7,547 nt of DNA, from NCBI GenBank assembly GCA_012961845.1, contig DTYO01000051.1:1-7547 (forward strand). Direction: 5' to 3'. The translations under genes and the position numbers were made by a program. Below are positions 6,289 to 7,547 of this stretch, one piece after another; position 1 is the first letter of the stretch; each line of letters begins with the position of its first letter. Source of the DNA: Thermodesulfobacteriaceae bacterium (GTDB lineage: Bacteria > Desulfobacterota > Dissulfuribacteria > Dissulfuribacterales > UBA3076). The notes under the pieces are model-generated. The model ran no database searches. It saw nothing but the letters and a program-made list of their open reading frames with translations, and was not told the origin of the DNA.

Positions 6289-7127
6289 GCGCTGCTTTCC
6301 ATAGTCAGGCCGGGGCCGGAATGTGCAGCCCCCCCCACCGTATCTTCATCCTTTTCCCGCGTCTTCATCCCTTTCATACCGCAGTATATATCATAGGCAT
6401 TGAGCCTTTCAGCTATTCTCAGCGGATGATATTCTCTTCTTATTCCTTCAAGGGCCTCTATAGTCATTGTACGGTCAAGCAGTTCCTGCTGGGCCATTTC
6501 TTCCAGTTTTGCAGACAGGGGCAGCAGACACAGGTTTGCCAGAATCAAACCATACAGTGTTGAGCTGAGTGCCAGCCCAAGTGACTGCCCAAGATTCGCT
6601 GTGGAGCCAAGCTCTTTCATGACCTGCATCAGGCTTATGACGGTTCCTGCCATCCCCAAGGCCGGTGCCAGACGGGTAAGGGTTTTAAGGAACCGTATCT
6701 GGGCGGTTCTGATGCTGTGCCTTCGTATATTTTCTCTTTCGAGGGCTGCAACAAGAGACCATTCATCATATCCTTCGGCGATCAGTGTAGTGCCAAAGCG
6801 GAGAAACGCGTCTTCTGTTTTTTTCGAGGCCTTTTCAAGGGCGCGTGGGCCGTGTCGCCTGTATGTGTCTGCAAGACCGAGTATATCGTACAGCAACATG
6901 GTTTCAGAATCGTGCTCTCGGGTTTGAAAAGAACGCCTGATGGCGGACATGGTATTGCCCAGCAACTCAGGTGGAAATCCTATCCAGGCGACCAGAAGCA
7001 TGCCTCCCAATACGATTAAGAGGGACTGGAAATTGATTATTTCGCCTGTACTCAGGCCTCTCAGGAAACCAAAAACAATAATGAATGCAATAAATCCGAT
7101 ACTGAAGGAAAAGGATCTGAGAACCAT
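6285..7127 (-). CDS. motA: Flagellar motor stator protein MotA
   Basis: MotA is the ion-channel and torque subunit surrounding MotB. The 280 residues show four membrane helices at about 5-23, 34-52, 151-171 and 187-205, with the large cytoplasmic loop between helices 2 and 3. Conserved prolines sit in RLAPALGMAGTVISLM (P155) and ILANLCLLPLS (P203). The loop carries the charged segment YRRHGPRALEKA (R90, R91, E98), matching charges that in E. coli contact the rotor protein FliG. The ATG at 7125-7127 has AGGAG (7133-7137) on the minus strand. The last 17 residues follow a run of eight G bases (6329-6336), a slippery site discussed as a finding. MotA from other rotary or TolQ-like systems is similar, but the four-helix layout and adjacent MotB favour a true stator. 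Confidence 0.94.
   Translation of the reverse strand: MVLRSFSFSIGFIAFIIVFGFLRGLSTGEIINFQSLLIVLGGMLLVAWIGFPPELLGNTMSAIRRSFQTREHDSETMLLYDILGLADTYRRHGPRALEKASKKTEDAFLRFGTTLIAEGYDEWSLVAALERENIRRHSIRTAQIRFLKTLTRLAPALGMAGTVISLMQVMKELGSTANLGQSLGLALSSTLYGLILANLCLLPLSAKLEEMAQQELLDRTMTIEALEGIRREYHPLRIAERLNAYDIYCGMKGMKTREKDEDTVGGAAHSGPGLTMESSA
6329..6336 (-). repeat. Eight-base G homopolymer in the motA tail
   Basis: The plus strand reads eight C bases, so the motA message has G8 spanning the last base of V264, all of G265 and G266 and the first base of A267. In the reading frame this is G-GGG-GGG, the heptamer shape on which ribosomes can slip back one base. Homopolymers this long are also prone to replication or transcription slippage and to sequencing error. 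Confidence 0.9.
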
Positions 7128-7132
7128 TTTGT

Positions 7133-7137
7133 CTCCT
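7133..7137 (-). promoter_or_regulatory. Ribosome-binding site of motA
   Basis: The minus strand reads AGGAG five bases before the motA ATG. It supports the chosen start; the membrane helix begins almost directly after it, as usual for MotA. Confidence 0.75.
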
Positions 7138-7377
7138 ATGCGTTGTATATCAGCAAATCAGCGGGCAGAAGCACAACTGTGTGCGGGTCGCTCCCCCTGG
7201 CAGTTTATTACCGGTGTCATTGTTTGACAGATACCGAAGCTGCAAGAGGCGAGCCAAAGAAGCGGGTCTGGTCAGCAGAGATCGTAGCACGGGTTTGACA
7301 GTACAGCCAGGGGGAAGACAGACAGGGCGGAGGCTGCCTGCCCGGCCGATTGCAGGACAAATAAAAAATATATGCGA
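7138..7377. other. Non-coding region upstream of motA
   Basis: About 240 bases upstream of motA show no gene I can support. A 9-base direct repeat GTTTGACAG occurs on the plus strand at 7222-7230 and 7293-7301. Each copy contains TTGACA, but neither has a -10 box at 16-18 bases in that direction. A G+C-rich partial palindrome lies at 7325-7343. I found no convincing sigma-70, sigma-54 or sigma-28 promoter reading into motA. Confidence 0.5.
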
Positions 7378-7547
7378 TTACAGGGTGCTGGAAGTGCCGG
7401 ACCGACGGTGTTCAGGTTTTCTCCATGACATGTCAGGGGTGGGACGGCGCATCAGATATAGTATGCGGCAGTTGCATGCAGGGCACCTCTCAAAATTGTT
7501 CTTTTGCCTCATTTCCAGAGGCATCCCGAGGTGGGCAACATTTTCCC
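7378..7547 (-). CDS. Possible C-terminal end of a Cys-rich (zinc-ribbon-like) protein, partial
   Basis: Reading the minus strand from the window edge, a frame stays open for 55 codons to a TAA at 7380-7378. It contains LEMRQKNNFERCPACNCRIL, in which RCPACNC resembles half of a zinc ribbon; after LYLM the sequence is Arg- and Ser-rich with no second cysteine pair. AGG and other codons match those used in neighbouring genes. Internal ATGs at 7524 and 7512 have no good ribosome site, so if real it is probably the end of a gene starting beyond the window, upstream of motA. The plus strand is also open from ATG 7425, which weakens the case. I cannot name a family. Confidence 0.28.
   Translation of the reverse strand, partial: ENVAHLGMPLEMRQKNNFERCPACNCRILYLMRRPTPDMSWRKPEHRRSGTSSTL

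Noticed and set aside
5638..7127. MotAB-like pair as a Zorya anti-phage system (ZorAB)
   Set aside because: ZorA normally has a long cytoplasmic tail and is followed by zorC/zorD or zorE. This MotA has ordinary length and no such genes adjoin.
7224..7300. TTGACA hexamers (7224-7229 and 7295-7300) as sigma-70 -35 boxes on the plus strand
   Set aside because: No TATAAT-like hexamer lies 16-18 bases downstream of either, and no plus-strand gene follows within the window.
1..7547. CRISPR array, insertion sequence or prophage
   Set aside because: No regularly spaced repeats, transposase, terminal inverted repeats or phage genes are visible. The tRNA could serve as an integration site, but I see no integrase or repeated tRNA end.

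Overview
The window reads as ordinary bacterial chromosome, roughly half G+C. It probably comes from an anaerobic or facultatively anaerobic bacterium, with Desulfobacterota-like or Clostridia-like gene content. That placement is an inference from a membrane polyferredoxin next to a tiny CXXC peptide, a CobD-type enzyme and a compact MotAB pair. No 16S or other strong taxonomic marker is present.

Layout. The left edge cuts a tRNA-Cys(GCA), leaving positions 1-65. About 490 bases without a convincing gene follow (66-553), with a doubtful minus-strand ORF and a structured stretch upstream of trkA. A closely packed plus-strand series then runs from 554 to 5574: trkA; an MTH1187-type thiamine-binding protein; a 44-codon CXXC peptide; a membrane polyferredoxin; the nucleotide-pool cleaning enzyme RdgB; a SLOG/Rossmann-like protein of unknown role; and a CobD/HisC-type PLP enzyme. 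Gaps are 0-38 bases. The thiamine-binding gene overlaps the peptide gene as ATGA, and the peptide gene abuts the polyferredoxin with no gap, so those three look translationally coupled. On the minus strand motA and motB converge on this series and overlap each other by 4 bases (ATGA). The right end (7128-7547) is mostly non-coding, with the possible tail of another minus-strand gene.

How the genes fit together. The CXXC peptide and polyferredoxin look like one membrane redox module. The other plus-strand genes are housekeeping functions (K+ uptake regulation, thiamine binding, XTP/dITP removal, cobalamin or histidine-type PLP chemistry) that share a transcript more than a pathway. MotA and MotB would form an ion-driven stator, but no other flagellar gene is visible.

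The points most worth a second look are: the coupled CXXC peptide and polyferredoxin; an 8-base G tract near the end of motA from which a -1 shift would give an uninterrupted MotA-MotB fusion; a C in place of the near-universal U33 in the tRNA-Cys anticodon loop; the unassigned SLOG-like protein; and a trkA leader with mutually exclusive stems and a strong ribosome-binding site facing a two-codon ORF.
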